Source: Azolla pinnata
Taxonomy: Eukaryota > Streptophyta > Polypodiopsida > Salviniales > Salviniaceae
Reading direction: 5' to 3'
Assembly: GCA_037176905.1 (NCBI GenBank)
Contig: JBBBWG010014223.1
Location: 4,740-68,739 of the forward strand
DNA: 64,000 bases
This document shows, piece after piece, positions 33,112 to 46,375 of the stretch (the stretch's first letter is position 1; the number at the start of each line of letters is the position of its first letter). Position numbers and translations under genes: made by a program. A model generated the notes under the pieces. That model was not told the origin of the DNA. It was given only the letters and a program-made list of their open reading frames with translations, and ran no database searches.

Positions 33112-36100
33112 ATGGGAAACTACCTTAGCTGTCCAAGAACTGAGAAATTATCAGAGGATGGGGATAATGGAGTACTCAAGTACGGGGCTTCATCTATGCA
33201 AGGATGGCGTAGTAGCATGGAAGATGCGGTAAAAGACCCGACTTTTGTTTGCTGTTCGAACAATTACTAGTTATGGATCTCATTTTCTTGTAAAGTTATA
33301 GTAGAAGCATGGAAGATGTGAGGAAAGATCCTAATTCTGTTTGTCTTTTAAGAAGTGCTTGTGAAAAGCTCTATTATGTGTATATTTGTATCTATTGTAT
33401 AAATTTAATGGGAAAATCTGGTATAACGTCATTGTTTTCCCATGTCTTTCAAAGAAATGCTAACAAAAGATTCTGTGTTGCGTTCACCTTCCTTTTTATG
33501 TTGTAGATCTTAATGTATGACCTGTCAACTATCAGTAATCAAAACCTGTTAACTTTAACCATACTAAATTGTTCAAAACAACTCAGGAATGTGTCGGAGT
33601 ATTGGTATATTGAAAAGCTGTTCCTTAATTAAATTGTAATGATAAAGTTGCGAACTTGACACCTTGCATGCTTGGTGCACTTGTTCTGCCTAATGTGGTA
33701 TTTCTTGTGTATACAGCATGCTGCAGTTTTGGATTTTGATGTAGGTACATCCTTTTTTGGGGTCTATGACGGGCATGGAGGTAACTCTTCTTACTCTCTT
33801 AGATATAAGAAGTTAAAATGCTCTTATATCTGGTATTGGCTAAACGAATCTGGAATTCCGGAGACCTTTTGAATTAGCCTATGAGAAAGAAATCAACATC
33901 TTCCTGATGAAAATGTGTGTCAATGCTATTGGAACTCTTACGACATATTGTGCTACACTCGGTTTAACAGAAGAAAATAAAGAAAGATATTTTAACATCT
34001 CTAGAAGATTAAAATATGCTATTAGACATAACAGAAGATTATAACCTGTCAAATTTAATCTCCATGTGATGGTAATGAACTCGTCAAAGCATGTAATGGA
34101 AGGAACAATATGTGCCCCTATCTAGTCTTCTTTGCGGAATTCTATTAGACAAACAGATAAGGTGATACAGTGTAAAGTAGCATAAGTCTCCACGTGACAA
34201 TAATGAACTTGTGGAAGCAAGTAATGGAAGGAGTAATATGGGTCCCTATCTAGTCTTCTTTGCGGAATTCTTAGGCGAACAGACAGTGTAATACAGTGTA
34301 CTATACATACAGTACATGTACAATGCGTGTCCTACAAATTTGAAAGGCATTCCATCTTTTTCTTCAAAATACTAGAGTACATATTTTGAAGGCAGATCAT
34401 TTTGGAAATATATAAAATAGTCTAAATACTTACCTTTGTTTTTCGCCTAATTATTATTTTACTAACTTCAGATGATTTATTCATGCGCAATGAAGAAATC
34501 ATTCCATCTTAAAAGAATATTTTAGGCCGAATTTATACTTTAACAAATTTAAAGTACTTGTTAAATATTTAGAATAACTATATATGTAGAAGAGGTTGAA
34601 CATGTTGGTCTTGTAATTGTAAAATCTGAAGTACATGGAAGTAGTTTAGAGTATGCTAAACATATTTCAGTTCATTAAGTACGCATGTGGATCCAAAGTG
34701 TTCCCAGTAATGTAGATGCAGAGCTGAGAATACTGCCCTGTCTGGGTCTCTATCATGGTTGGTTCTTTAAGTAGGCATTGCCTACATTTATGGGAAATTG
34801 TGATTATCCCATCTGTTACTTATAGGTGCACATGCCTCTCATAAGACAAGTTGAGCCCTTTGGGATGCTACTTATAGGTGTCTGTATAATTATTATGTAT
34901 ATCTCACCTCTTCCTGTCCCAACAAGAGTTCCAGATTTGATCTTGTTAGCCATGCTCAAGTGGTGGTAGACGTCATCAATTTAGTTCTGTCAAGTTACCA
35001 TAGTCTCTCTTTTCTAGAGGAGATTTGTATTCAAATGGAGCACCTCTATGAATGTTTAAAGTTGCCATTAGGGCATAGCAAAAAATATGCGTGAAGGGCT
35101 TTAAACTTTTTTTCAGAAATGGCATTCTTTTTTGGCCGGTTGTACATAATACCGATGGCAATAGCATGTCGAGCAACTAAGGCTGTCAGACAACAATATG
35201 TTTTGTTACTGGTAAGCAGTTGTCTCCAGGAGTCACATTTTTGTATTCTTCATTTACTACATTATGTAAGACCTATTTAATTTAATTTAATTACTTTCTC
35301 ATCTGATCTCTTGAAATCGAGAAAAGCCATTGCATTGCTAGTGCAATACTGAGCAGATCAACATTGGTTGACCTAGTTAACATTATGTTCTGATAGTTGG
35401 ATTGACCTTCTATGATACGAAGTAGTCAGATAGTTTGTTGTAAGATTGTATGTGATTCTTGTACCATTTGATGGCAAACATTGTAACATATACTACAGAT
35501 TTGTAACGAGTCTGCTAACACAGGTTAAAAGTTTGGTCAACGTGCTATCTTGCAAGGCCTTTAATTCACATCCGTGTTCCATACTTGTTCTTAATGCGAC
35601 CAGTGCAAGCAAGTAATAGGACATTATGGTAAATTGTAAGGAGTCCTACTAAACTTCAGAGAGAATCCTTTATTTGTCTCTATGAACAGTTATGAGCTAG
35701 ACGGCTAATACCTGGTTGAAAAGTGTGAAGGAAAAGGGAGTTTTACAAGTCACAACTTAGAGAGTTGTTGGTCATGGAAAGCCAACAGTTGCAAGTGGTC
35801 AGCTATATATGTGCTTCAGTCAGTTGGGTGTTACAGTTAAATCCTTAAAAAACTCCCTAGAAGGACATAAGCTATTGCCAAGTGACTAAAATTTTCAGAG
35901 AAGAATCTCTTTGGAGATGTTTATTCCATTCTCTGCAGATCGATTGTGGATGTGAGTAGCAGAGGTGCATATTTTTCAAAATTAATCGGTATTGCAATTT
36001 CTGGGTTTGGTGTGGCATAAAATACTCTTAGAACGGCATAAATGAATTGAGGAGATTATGACTGTCTGAGGAAATAATTTAGCGAATTGATTCTGTATGC

Positions 36101-39100
36101 TGAGAACAACGCAACCATGAGCTACTGCTTGCTGTTCCATGATGTGAGACTTGAAATAAAGCTGTGGTTGGCAGGGCAGATAGGAATCCAGGTGCTATCT
36201 CATAAAGAATCAGGCAACTCTTTGAATGCATCTTTGTGGGGTGAGTGAAACCTGAATTTATTTATCAACTTGCCTTACCTGCTGAAGAACACTGCTTCCT
36301 GGCCAACCAATGCTGATGACATTCGATGTTAGCATGATGCAGTAGATCTCCTTCTAAGAACCTTTAATACACACTATAACAATTGCATAAATACCAATGT
36401 TATGGTGGAGATAAGCATTGAGCATTTTACTGGAATCCTATATGAGAAACCCTGTGAGTGGGGTACTGGGAATGTGCTGATCTGAGCTAAAAAAGAGAGT
36501 AGAGCTTACTAATTCTCGATTGTTTTTTTTTTCTTTACCAGTAAATTTTCCAATCTGGAACCGTGGACTGTTATTTGTTGTTTCCTCATGTATCGTATGC
36601 CCTGTCAAATTTTCCAATATCACATGTTTATCAATATTCCTCCCCTGATGTAAAAGATATAGCACTGTGATGACTTTGTACTACAGGAAAGGTGGTATCA
36701 AGATTTTGCGCAAAGCATCTGCATGGTCAGATTTTGCGTGGTGAAGCATATCACAAAGGTGACTTAGGGCAGTCTCTCCAGAATGCCTTTTTAAGGTTGG
36801 TATACTATTGACATTTGGCATAGTTCAAAGAATTAACTTTATCACATCATATTTTTGCAAAAATTTAGTTGGTCCTCTTGCTTGAGCAAAATCAAAACAG
36901 AGGTCGTGTTTGTTTTTTGTACTGCCCTGGAGATAAAACATGCTTTTTCTCATCACCCCCTTGCTTAGTCGTGTGAAACATTTACACATTTAATGTTTTG
37001 ATTGCTTGTTAGTAGCCTTGTTTGCATCAGAATTAAAATGACCATATGCTATACTTATTTGCAACACTTTCTCAGGTTGCTGCCGCTTTATGAAAGGGTA
37101 GAGAACCTCTCAATGGGCATGTTGGACTGAAATAATGACATTTTATTAATTAACTAGATGTTGATCTGCTGAATCAATTAGGGATGCTGCAGCCTGCAGT
37201 GGTTATAGTAGCGAACTGAAGCACCACGATGCTTTGCTGGTCATTAAAATGGAAGGTTGTTCGAAGCACCATAATGAATGGCAATCTTGGAGTTTGTTGC
37301 AGAGAATTTTGTGAAATTTCTGACAAAATGATATAATTTTCACAATTATCCATTTCTGACTGCTAACAACTTTAAAAATAGCTTTATTTTCAAGCGTCAG
37401 TTTATTACATCCCAATTGAACTTAGCATTAAGTGGTTTAAGGCTCTTTATCTCCTCAAAGGTTGCTTGCTCAGTTATTTACTAGAGTTGGGAATGAAAGG
37501 AAGTTGTGTTATTATCATTATTATTTTCTTTAGATGTTGTAATCGACTTGTTTGGAAGTATTCTTCTAGTCCTAATGCAGCAGCTTAATCTTTGCTAATT
37601 TAGGCCACTTTACTTTCCGTATGGGACTTGTTTTTGTTGCTTCTCTGATTAACATTTTTGGAGTGCCATTGTTTAGGATGGATGAGATGATGCGTGGTCA
37701 TCGAGGCTGGAGAGAACTGAACACATTAAATGGTGACAAGTTTAGTAAAATAAACAATTTCATTGGAGGTCTTATGTCACCAAGAAGTTCTGAGAGCAAG
37801 GCTGTTGCAGTGACCAAGGAAATTGAGGATGATGAATGGACATTTGAACAGGTATAAATTAATACTTGAGAATGTCATTTTTGACTCTTTGCTCTTGGCT
37901 TCCAAATCGCCTAAATTGTTTATTCCTTTCCAGAAAACATTAGCTGTGGCATGTGTGTGTTTAGCTTGAGTTTTGTTAAACTGGAATTAATGTCTATATA
38001 TCTGCCTACCAAAGATTGATCCGAGACATGGCACTGCTCTTTGCTGTACAAAATCTTTCTTTTCAAAGTAAAACAATTGAGTAAGAACCTGCAACAAAAG
38101 AGATTATTCCGATTAAATTGGTACTGATGTGCAAATCAATATGCATTGTGCATGAATGTCTCTAGACATGACCTTTTGAAGATGTTTGAGCAGCCATTTG
38201 AAGCTCAAAGATATGTTTAGTAATGACTGGCTTTCAACAATTTTAATGCTTTAGTGTCAGCTAGTAAATTTCTTTTCTAATCGAACCACGAGATCCAGTG
38301 AGTCTCCTCTGTCACTGGCATAGGATGCATGCATGTACCAGTTGGGGTTCTAGCTAAGGTCTTGGGAGGTTTAGAATGTTGGGGCAGCCATTTGAAGCTC
38401 AAATATGAGTGGACTTTCTACAATTTTATTTTGCTTCAGGTGTCAGCTAGTAAATTGCTTTTCTAATTGAACCATGAGATCTAGTGAGTCTCCTCTGTCG
38501 CTGGCATAGGATGCATGCATATATACCTGCTTGGGTTTTAGCTAAGAGATTGGGAGGTTCAGCTAAGAGGAGAGGTACAAATTATGGCTGTGACCATCTT
38601 GTCCGTTATGTGTACAAATGATATCTGACAGTTCTAGGATGTTACAGGGGGCACATTCTGACTTTTCTGGACCGACATCTGGAAGCACAGCTGTTGTAGC
38701 ACTTGTACAAGGTGATAAGATTGTTGTTGCAAACGCTGGAGACTCTCGCTGTGTTCTTTCAAGGGGTGGAAAAGTATGTTCATGTAGAGAAGTGCTCAAT
38801 ATGTATTCGTGTTGAAGTATTTGGTTATCTAATGATGTTAAAAAAAATGAGGTAATTTCTGCCCAGGCTTTTGACTTGTCTATAGATCATAAACCAGAAC
38901 TTGAAATCGAAAGGAACAGGATAACACAAGCTGGTGGATTCATTTACGGGGGCAGGGTGAATGGAAGCCTAAATTTGGCCAGGGCTATAGGTTGGTTTTC
39001 ATGTATTTGTGTTGACAGTTTTATTGAGTATTACAATGTCACACATCTCACTTTGTGAGTAATTGATTGTACAGGTGATGTGGAGTTCAAGCAAAACAAA

Positions 39101-39977
39101 TACTTGTCCCCTGAAAAGCAAATAGTGACTGCATGGCCAGATATACAGATCGTAAGTGACCTAGAAGGGATGAAAATTTCCATGATGGGTTTAGATTTTT
39201 TAAAGCCTGGATTAAAAGTCTTTTTCTATTGCTACTTTCCTTGGATTGCAGGTAGAGAGAACTGCTGATGATGAATTTCTTATACTTGCTTGTGATGGAG
39301 TGTGGTAAAGATTAACTTCTTAAGTCTGAATGCTTTTCTGTGAATTCTTTTGCTCTACATTGTGTATATTGTATTTGATATACGTACATACATACATAAA
39401 TACATAAATAAATATGTAGTGGAGTATTTTCATTGTATTGCATGGTTCATACAAGTTAAGTCTGAGGGCACGTTCTCATCATTTATCAAATATTTGCTTG
39501 TAGATGACCTATTATCACATGCATTCATGTAGACTGAAATTCAGTCACTTTGTTGGGGTGTATCTAATGAAGATTTGCTTTCTAGTAAAGAGGAGTAAAT
39601 TTCTAGATTTTATAATCTTGATCAAATTAAGTGTGCATAGAATTTAAGCACTATGCCTGGTAACAAGTCCTGACACTTTGGCTCATATCAGGGATGTCAT
39701 GACAAGTCAAGCTGCTGTAGACTTCATTCATCAGCATATTGACACGGTAAATATGCCCTTCTAAAGATATGAAGCTGTGAATATCAGAGAGATGGTGGAA
39801 TCAGCGTGCATAACGGGTGTTCTTACAAATAATCTGGGTTTATTTGGAAGCCAGGTTCCATCTCTTTCAGCGTTATGCGAGAAGATTCTGGACCACTGTT
39901 TGGCCCCAACCGTCTTACTGGGTGAAGGGTGCGACAACATGACCATTATCATTGTACAACTGAAGCAGCAGCATTGA
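33112..39977 (+). CDS. Protein phosphatase 2C (PPM Ser/Thr phosphatase), 340 aa
   Basis: Ten exons: 33112-33228, 33717-33780, 36687-36795, 37677-37851, 38648-38773, 38867-38990, 39075-39151, 39252-39304, 39692-39746 and 39855-39977; total 1023 nt, all in phase. It closely follows the Arabidopsis At2g25070/At4g31860 group (from memory): [17 protein letters not shown], then [16 protein letters not shown]. Metal-binding Asp/Glu sit in [22 protein letters not shown] and GEGCDNMT, all intact, so an active Mg/Mn-dependent phosphatase is expected. The N-terminal MG is a possible N-myristoylation site. The second intron is 2.9 kb and carries a tandem duplication; the fourth carries another. It ends shortly after the catalytic core (QLKQQH), without the longer tail of Arabidopsis relatives. 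Target unknown. Confidence 0.93.
34060..34315. repeat. Tandem duplication in PP2C intron 2, about 127 bp
   Basis: Two units share TAATGGAAGGA, CCCTATCTAGTCTTCTTTGC followed by GGAATTCT, and ACAGTGTA. They are clearly alike but diverged. Confidence 0.85.
38190..38570. repeat. Tandem duplication in PP2C intron 4, about 190 bp
   Basis: The units near 38190 and 38385 share CAGCCATTTGAAGCTCAAA, GTGTCAGCTAGTAAATT, GAGTCTCCTCTGTC and CTGGCATAGGATGCATGCAT. The array ends about 80 bp before the next exon at 38648. Confidence 0.87.
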
Positions 39978-42302
39978 AAGGAAAGGAACAGGTGCACCAA
40001 AACTTAGGCTCATAATATATATAGGTACGGGATCCAGAGCGTGTGCCACCATTCGTCAGCAGTTTGTAAGTGGTTGGCTAAGCTGCGATGATCATGGCAA
40101 CATTTTGCTTGTAGAAGTGGCTGTATATATAAAATGTGCGCATTCTTTGTACCCGGGTTGTTTTCTTTTATCAAGAGCATGAGATTCTGGAACCCGTAGA
40201 TCTGTGCATTTCTCTGTTGTAACACACCTCCAAGTGGAGGGGCAAGAAAAAACAGTAAAACGAATAAATTTGGTAATGCCTATAGTGGGTATATTAGGAG
40301 AGAAATGTTATTGATGCTGCAAGTGTTTCTCTGCGACTGCAAGTGGTGGATGGTGTGAGAAACACACTATTATCACCACACACAGTTGTCCAAATGGATA
40401 GTTTTTTTCTGTGTTTGTTTTCACATAGAGCAGCATATGCATACTGGTCCTGTTCATCCAGTGTATATTCTATGTGATGCTTCTTCCATGTTCTTCACAA
40501 TGGTGATGGGAAGTTGAAAGTTGGTAAGAGAGTGGTTTCTGTGATTTTTCTTTCACACTGAATGATGAAGTTTTTGTAGGAATTCGCATGGGGGATGGTT
40601 TCCTTCCTTCGGCACACGCCAAAGCTGAAGAAGAGGGAATGGATTTGCTCTTTTGAATGCACATATGAAAGCAAAGCCTGATTTGCCTATCTTAAAGCAC
40701 AGGGTAAAAATTGTCTTCTTAAGGAAACACACATGCAGGGTGGTTTAATATTGAGATTGACCATCCATCATGAACAGTTTGCTGTTGCTGTTTACATTGT
40801 TTTGGATTGCTCAGTGCACAAATGTAGGTGGAGCTTGGAAAAAATATCACATATGCAGAGTTGAATGAAAGCCTTAGTCACTGAAAAGAGGGGCAAAGAT
40901 TGCGCTTATTGCGATCTCTTAATTTTCGGCCAAAATTTCTAATGCAAGATTGCTGTTGTGAACTCCCATTTTTCGGCCTCAGTCTTCCTTGGCTCTTGAG
41001 GCCATCTTGCGAATCAGCCTAAGATCGCGTCAATTTCTGCTGCCACATTCGGGACATTGATTCGATCACTGATGGCTAATCTGTCTTTTAATGGATTGTC
41101 AACTTGTTCAATCTATATCTACAATAATATAGCTAATGATAAAATCCAATGTCTCCTGTAATTTAATTGCCTTAGGAAAGTTTCTACTGATTTGATTGTC
41201 GATAGCGAAAAATTTTGCATGCACAAAACTCTTTCAGAAAAGGCCTTTCGATCGATCATCAATCTTTTCCTGTGATCAATAAATATTCTTGCAACATCAC
41301 CCACTTCTCATCAGCGTAGAACCCACGAGATACACCACTACCAAGTTGTAGCAAATTTGGACAGGAGAACTTAGAAGGCGATCCGTGATTTCACATCACT
41401 TGAGTTTCTTCGGGGGTATCCAAAAGGCGCTTACAACTGGAGCAGATTGTCTCACACAAAGCAAAAACATCTAGATTCTATGAACATCATCATCATACCC
41501 TTTTTCACATCGGTGACCTTACAAAATCCACGAGGCTATGCTCAACTTGCAATGCTGGGAAAGCCTCTAAAACTTTCACTCTATCTACAAATCATTGCAG
41601 TGCACCCCTATGTTCTACTGTCTACCAGACGTATGTACAAACAATATCAAAATTTGTACGCATTGAAACAAAAAGAACCCTCACTTTGTTTGCAGCAGCA
41701 GCCGTCCTACTTCAAGGTCGACCTGAAAATCAAACAAAGAAAAAAGAGACTAACTAGTCAAAGCCGTGTCAATAATGAAAACATAATCTATCTATCTATC
41801 TATACCTATACTCGGTCAGGAATGAGCTCATGAGCTCACACCCTAGCTTCAGCTCTGTTCTGCTCCTAATATGACAAGCATGCAAGCTTGGGAGTTTTTT
41901 CTGTCACATTGCCATCCCATATCACGTGCACATGCCCTCTGCTTTCACCTCTATAAATTCACTTCTAATTTTGACAAGCATACAGGTTTATTTTAACGGG
42001 CATTTGGCTATGACATTTTACATGTAAGAAGCCTTGGCTTTTGCTGTGCAAATTATCTAGTAATATTATTAATGTGGTATTACTTGACAAGCATATAGCG
42101 CAAACCATTGTTGGCTCTTGTTCACACAATATTTTTTTTCTAATAACGTCGATGTAGCTTTTTGCTTGAAAAGCAGATAACCTCATACGCATTCTTGGCT
42201 TTCACTTCAGCAACTTTGTTTCTAATATTCCTATCACAACTTACTTCTAATATAAGCATACTATCACAAAGTTCCTTGGGAATTTCCGGTGAAAAGAGGA
42301 AT
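39978..42302. other. Convergent intergenic region, no gene seen
   Basis: Contains the expected 3' UTRs of the PP2C gene and the SAMTL-like gene, plus a short (CTAT)n run near 41788-41805. I searched the minus strand for mitochondrial-carrier signatures that would extend the SAMTL-like gene and found none. Confidence 0.65.
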
Positions 42303-44612
42303 TTACCTTTGATACATGGGACTCTGGGGCAACGCCTTAGAAATTGTGGTGACATAATTGAAAAGTGACGTTTGATAGCCATCAGAAGCCGAGGAATCCA
42401 ACTCATGGATTGTGGAAGCTCTTAGCCAGATGCCCCTGTAAACAATAAAAGAAGGAAAATGACACAACATAACTTTTTCATGAGATACATTGAATCATAA
42501 ATCCAATCTATGGGTTTTCACTATTTTTTACATCAGATCAAAACCGCAATAGCATGCATGGCTCATGAAAGATGGAGCTACAATGAAGATCGTTTGGAAC
42601 ATGTATTAAATTAATTTACGCATAAATACCCTATGACTTGTTTTCTGATTCGGAAGCAAACATGTGGATGACTCAACAGGATTTCCACATTATGAGAGGA
42701 CATAAATAACCCAGACAAGATTTTGGTTTCAACTCACCAGGGATTCAAATTAAGTTCATCTGTTGGAATCAGCATCATGAACTCCCGAAACTGACCATAC
42801 TTTATGGACCCATTTGCACTAGCACCCATGAATTTCATCATAGAAGTGATATTCGCTTCGGTTGCAACAAGACCAGCTCTCTTCAGAGAATCTCGGAGAT
42901 TCTCTCTCTGGAGTGTACCACTTTTACTAACACCGAGAGAGTTGAAAAGGTTCACCATAATTGGTTCTTTTTCCTGCAAAACTGAGCAGAATTCTGATAA
43001 TCCCAATGTTTTGACCGGCCAAATTCTACCCTTGCTTGGCATTAATTTTTGTGCATAATGGGTTGGAAGGTTCATCTTGGACATGGCAAATTTCAAATCA
43101 CTCAGAGTCACTTTTCCATCAGCATCCAAATCAAGTTTCTCGAATGTGCACCTTCCTGGAGCAAGAAATGGTGTATTTAAATGTCAGTACTTGACAAATT
43201 ATTTAGTTAACAAATATGAACACGCAGCTAGTTCCACATAGATGTCTGATTGCTATAAAAAAAGCTAATTTATGATATTGTATGGGATCAATGAGCTCAA
43301 ATAAAGATCGACTTTACTGTATCAGAAATCAAAAGAGCATTTTTTTTCTTATTGGACCGACCATATCTGGGATGGAAAAGGTTGCATCCAATGCTGGCAT
43401 GATTTAAACACTTGCAATTTGATGTAAATATTGATATTCATGGTGCATTCAGGTTGACAACCAAGCTGAAGATATTCAGACTTCTTGGATCGAATATTAT
43501 GCTATGATACCAATCAATCTTAATGCCATGATTTGAGGATTGGAATAAAACTCTAGGCACTTGCACGGAATGGAAGAAGAACCAACAAATCCAATTCAAT
43601 GCCAACAGCTAGCATTAAGGGAAAATAAAACTAATATTCTAAGTAACATATGCAATTATATGGGGACACTATTGAATATATCCAGATATAAATAGCGAAC
43701 ATCAATTACACGAGAAAGTTCTTGTCTTCTTTGAACTTAAAGAAACAAAAACACTGCTTTCAGAAATTTTTTAAATTTACCTTCATGTTCAACATACACG
43801 AAGAAATCTTGGACTGAACTGAGCATTTCTTTGTCAGGAAAATCTTGTTGCCTCTGGGATCCCACTACATGTGGAATCAGCTCGCCAAATGTTTTCATTG
43901 ACATACTACGTATCAATGCAAGTGGAGTCTTCTCCATCTGGTTGGCATGTTTGAACTTCTTAATGGCAGAATTCACCATCATCTCATTATTAAAAAAATC
44001 TTTTGTACACATCATCCCTGGATCGCCTTGCAATCGTGCGTATGCCGAGGACCTATATACCATTGGCTTCATTTGGATAGCATCCATTAATGTAGACACT
44101 AAATAATCTCCTTCTTTGGGGGGGGTCATCAAAAATATTCCAAACAGTAGACTTATCTCCAGATATCTACATTTAAGTATTTCCGCATCCAAATCAAAAC
44201 ATGGTTCCTGACCTTTGAGATGCTGCTTATTTGAAATGAACGAAAGTATGTGTCTGTGCAAAGGCAGTAAAGAAGCTTCAAGCTTCTCTTTCCTTCCAAT
44301 AGTGGTATTCTGCTTATTCTTTTGCAAGTTGACTCTAGATTTGATCCCTTGCTCACAGAAGTGACTTGCCTTGATTATGACCTCAGAGAGATTCTTAACT
44401 GCCTTTTGTGCCCATGGAGCTTTCAATTTGAAGAGATCTGGATTTAGACTAGGAAGAGAGACACTGCAGAAACAATCAACTGCTTCTTTAGCATTATAAT
44501 CATCTTTGGCTGACTGTTTGTAATCTTTTAACAAAGCGGACCCTGGAAGAATGCCTTTATGCTTCCTCTTCAAAATATCAGAACTGTTAGTACTAACTTG
44601 AATATTTGCCAT
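42303..44612 (-). CDS. SAMTL-like EF-hand protein lacking the carrier domain, 460 aa
   Basis: Three minus-strand exons, 43781-44612, 42738-43155 and 42303-42435, close in frame at 1383 nt. The text matches the N-terminal, non-carrier half of Arabidopsis At2g35800 (SAMTL, a mitochondrial-carrier-family protein with EF-hands): DKEMLSSVQDFFVYVEHEG, an EF-hand loop in KLDLDADGKVTLSDL, KEPIMVNLF, SLGVSKSGTLQRENL, SIKYGQFREFMMLIP and NPWGIWLRAS. In that relative, six carrier helices follow at this point. Here the frame stops after about 34 more residues (ending SPMYQR), and no carrier exons follow downstream. The EF loop has Asp, not Glu, at position 12. So this is either a stand-alone Ca-binding protein or a truncated paralogue. 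Residues 1-230 are weakly similar. The start is the first ATG; an upstream exon cannot be excluded. Confidence 0.75.
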
Positions 44613-44899
44613 CGAATTTTGACGATTGAGCAGAATACTTAATCTACTTCTTCCCTTCTCTATTTTGTATGTTTATGTTGTGCATGTACCAAATTATACT
44701 TGCACACTCGTCTTCCGATTAAGTCAGAACCTTCAACCTCTGCTTTTGATGGAGAGTTCAAGGAGTCTATTGCTTCAAATAAATCAGAATGTATGAAAAA
44801 TCCCGGGTATAGATTACAAATAGTATATTATACCTGTTTCAAACAGATATATTTCATCAGTAAATCTGGTGGCATTCAACTTGTTATCCATCTTCCACG

Positions 44900-45400
44900 T
44901 TATGCTGTTTTCCTTCTAACTTCTTAGATTTTAGTATCAAACATTATTTGGTTACCTACATCTACTTAGATATTCCTTCAATTTAGCTTCACGATTTTCA
45001 ACCTCCAATCATTTTCTGCTAAATCCAGTGCTTCAAATCTAAAGCTTCTTCTCCTTATCCCGGAACCTTGTTATGTCATTTCTGAGCCTGCAAACCATCA
45101 TAATTCTTTTTTTTTTCTTGAGTTGTTTTCTTATTTCATTCCTAAACTTTTATCTTCTAAAATATTCTCCAAATCTTTTATATCTTCTCCTTACTGCAGT
45201 TCTAAGCCTAGAAGCTTCTTCTCTTCTTCTTACATAATTCACGAATCATCCTTCGGTTCTTAATCTTGGACCTAAACACGTATTAGTTTGACAGTGGAAG
45301 ACAAACATCTAATAATGGGGCCATGTGCCTTTATCTTCTCTTCAAGCATCCAGAGAGAAGAATACCTACCTGCAGAGAAGAAATTGCGGTGGTGTGAAGG
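44900..45400. repeat. Dispersed block, copy 1 (upstream of the SAMTL-like gene)
   Basis: About 0.45 kb matches 63555-63990 in the same orientation. Shared text includes CTTCTAACTTCTTAGATTTT, TTCAAATCTAAAGCTTCTT, CTTCTCTTCTTCTT, GCGCCATGTGCCTTT (GGGCC here) and CTCAAGCATCCAGA. It starts about 290 bp upstream of the minus-strand ATG at 44612. Confidence 0.88.
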
Positions 45401-45599
45401 GGTTGTTGAATCAATCAATATAGAGGCAAGCAAACGAAAAGAAGAAAGAGAAGCCTGAATGAGCCACTATCTCCGGTATCCCTCACAGCAGGTACTTCGG
45501 GTAAAAATCTGAGAGCAGGCAGGCAACCGTTAGGCTGTTGTCTCCAGTAGCAGCATTGAGGATCGCGGGCCTTGTAGCCTTCTTCTGCGCTTCCAAAGC

Positions 45600-46375
45600 C
45601 GCCGCCACCACTTGTATCTTCTTCTTTCTCAAACTGCTTCTCGGAATCCCTGTCTTTCTGTATACTTCTTCGTCTTCGTCTTCTTCTTCTTCTTCTTCTT
45701 CAAACTGCTTCTCCGTATCCCTGTCTTTCTATATACTTCTTCTTCTTCGTCTTCTCCTTCTTCTTTCTTCCACCACCACGACTACCACCACTTCTTTCTT
45801 CTTCTTCTTCTTCTTTCTTCCACCACCACCACCACCACCAACAATTTCTTCTTCTTCTTCTCCTTTCTTCCACCACCACCACCACCAACAATTTCTTCTT
45901 CTTCTTCTCCTTTCTTCCACCACCACCACCACCAACAATTTCTCCTTCTTCTTCTTCTTTCTTCCACCACCACCACCGCCGCCGCCGCCAATTTCTTGTT
46001 CTCCTTCTTCTTCTTCTTCTTCTTCTTCTTCTTCCACCACCACCACCGCCGCCAATCTCTTCTTCTCTTCCTCCTCCTTCAAACTGCTTTGTCCGTATCT
46101 CTGTCCTTCACCACCAGTCTTTTCTTCTTCTTCTTCTTCAAACTGCTCCTCCGTATCTCTGTCTTTCACCACCAGTCTTGTCTTCTTCTTCTTCTTCTTC
46201 TTCTTCTTCTTCTTCTTCTTCTTCTGCTTCAAAACTGCTTCTCCGTATCTCTGTCTTTCTGTATACGTCTTCCTTCTTCTTCCTTCTTCTTCCTTCTTCT
46301 TCTTCTTCGATCTTCTGCGTCTTCTTCTTCGGTCTTCGTATCTCTGTGTTTTTCACAGTCGGCGCCGCTGAGCAA
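45600..46375. repeat. Compound CTT/CCA microsatellite with interspersed 40-bp unit
   Basis: Long CTT runs alternate with (CCA)n and (GCC)n runs. A unit like AACTGCTTCTCCGTATCTCT followed by GTCTTTC recurs at about 45629, 45704, 46079, 46139 and 46230. All frames give low-complexity Ser/Phe/Pro/Leu or Glu/Arg/Val strings; none is a credible gene. Confidence 0.93.
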
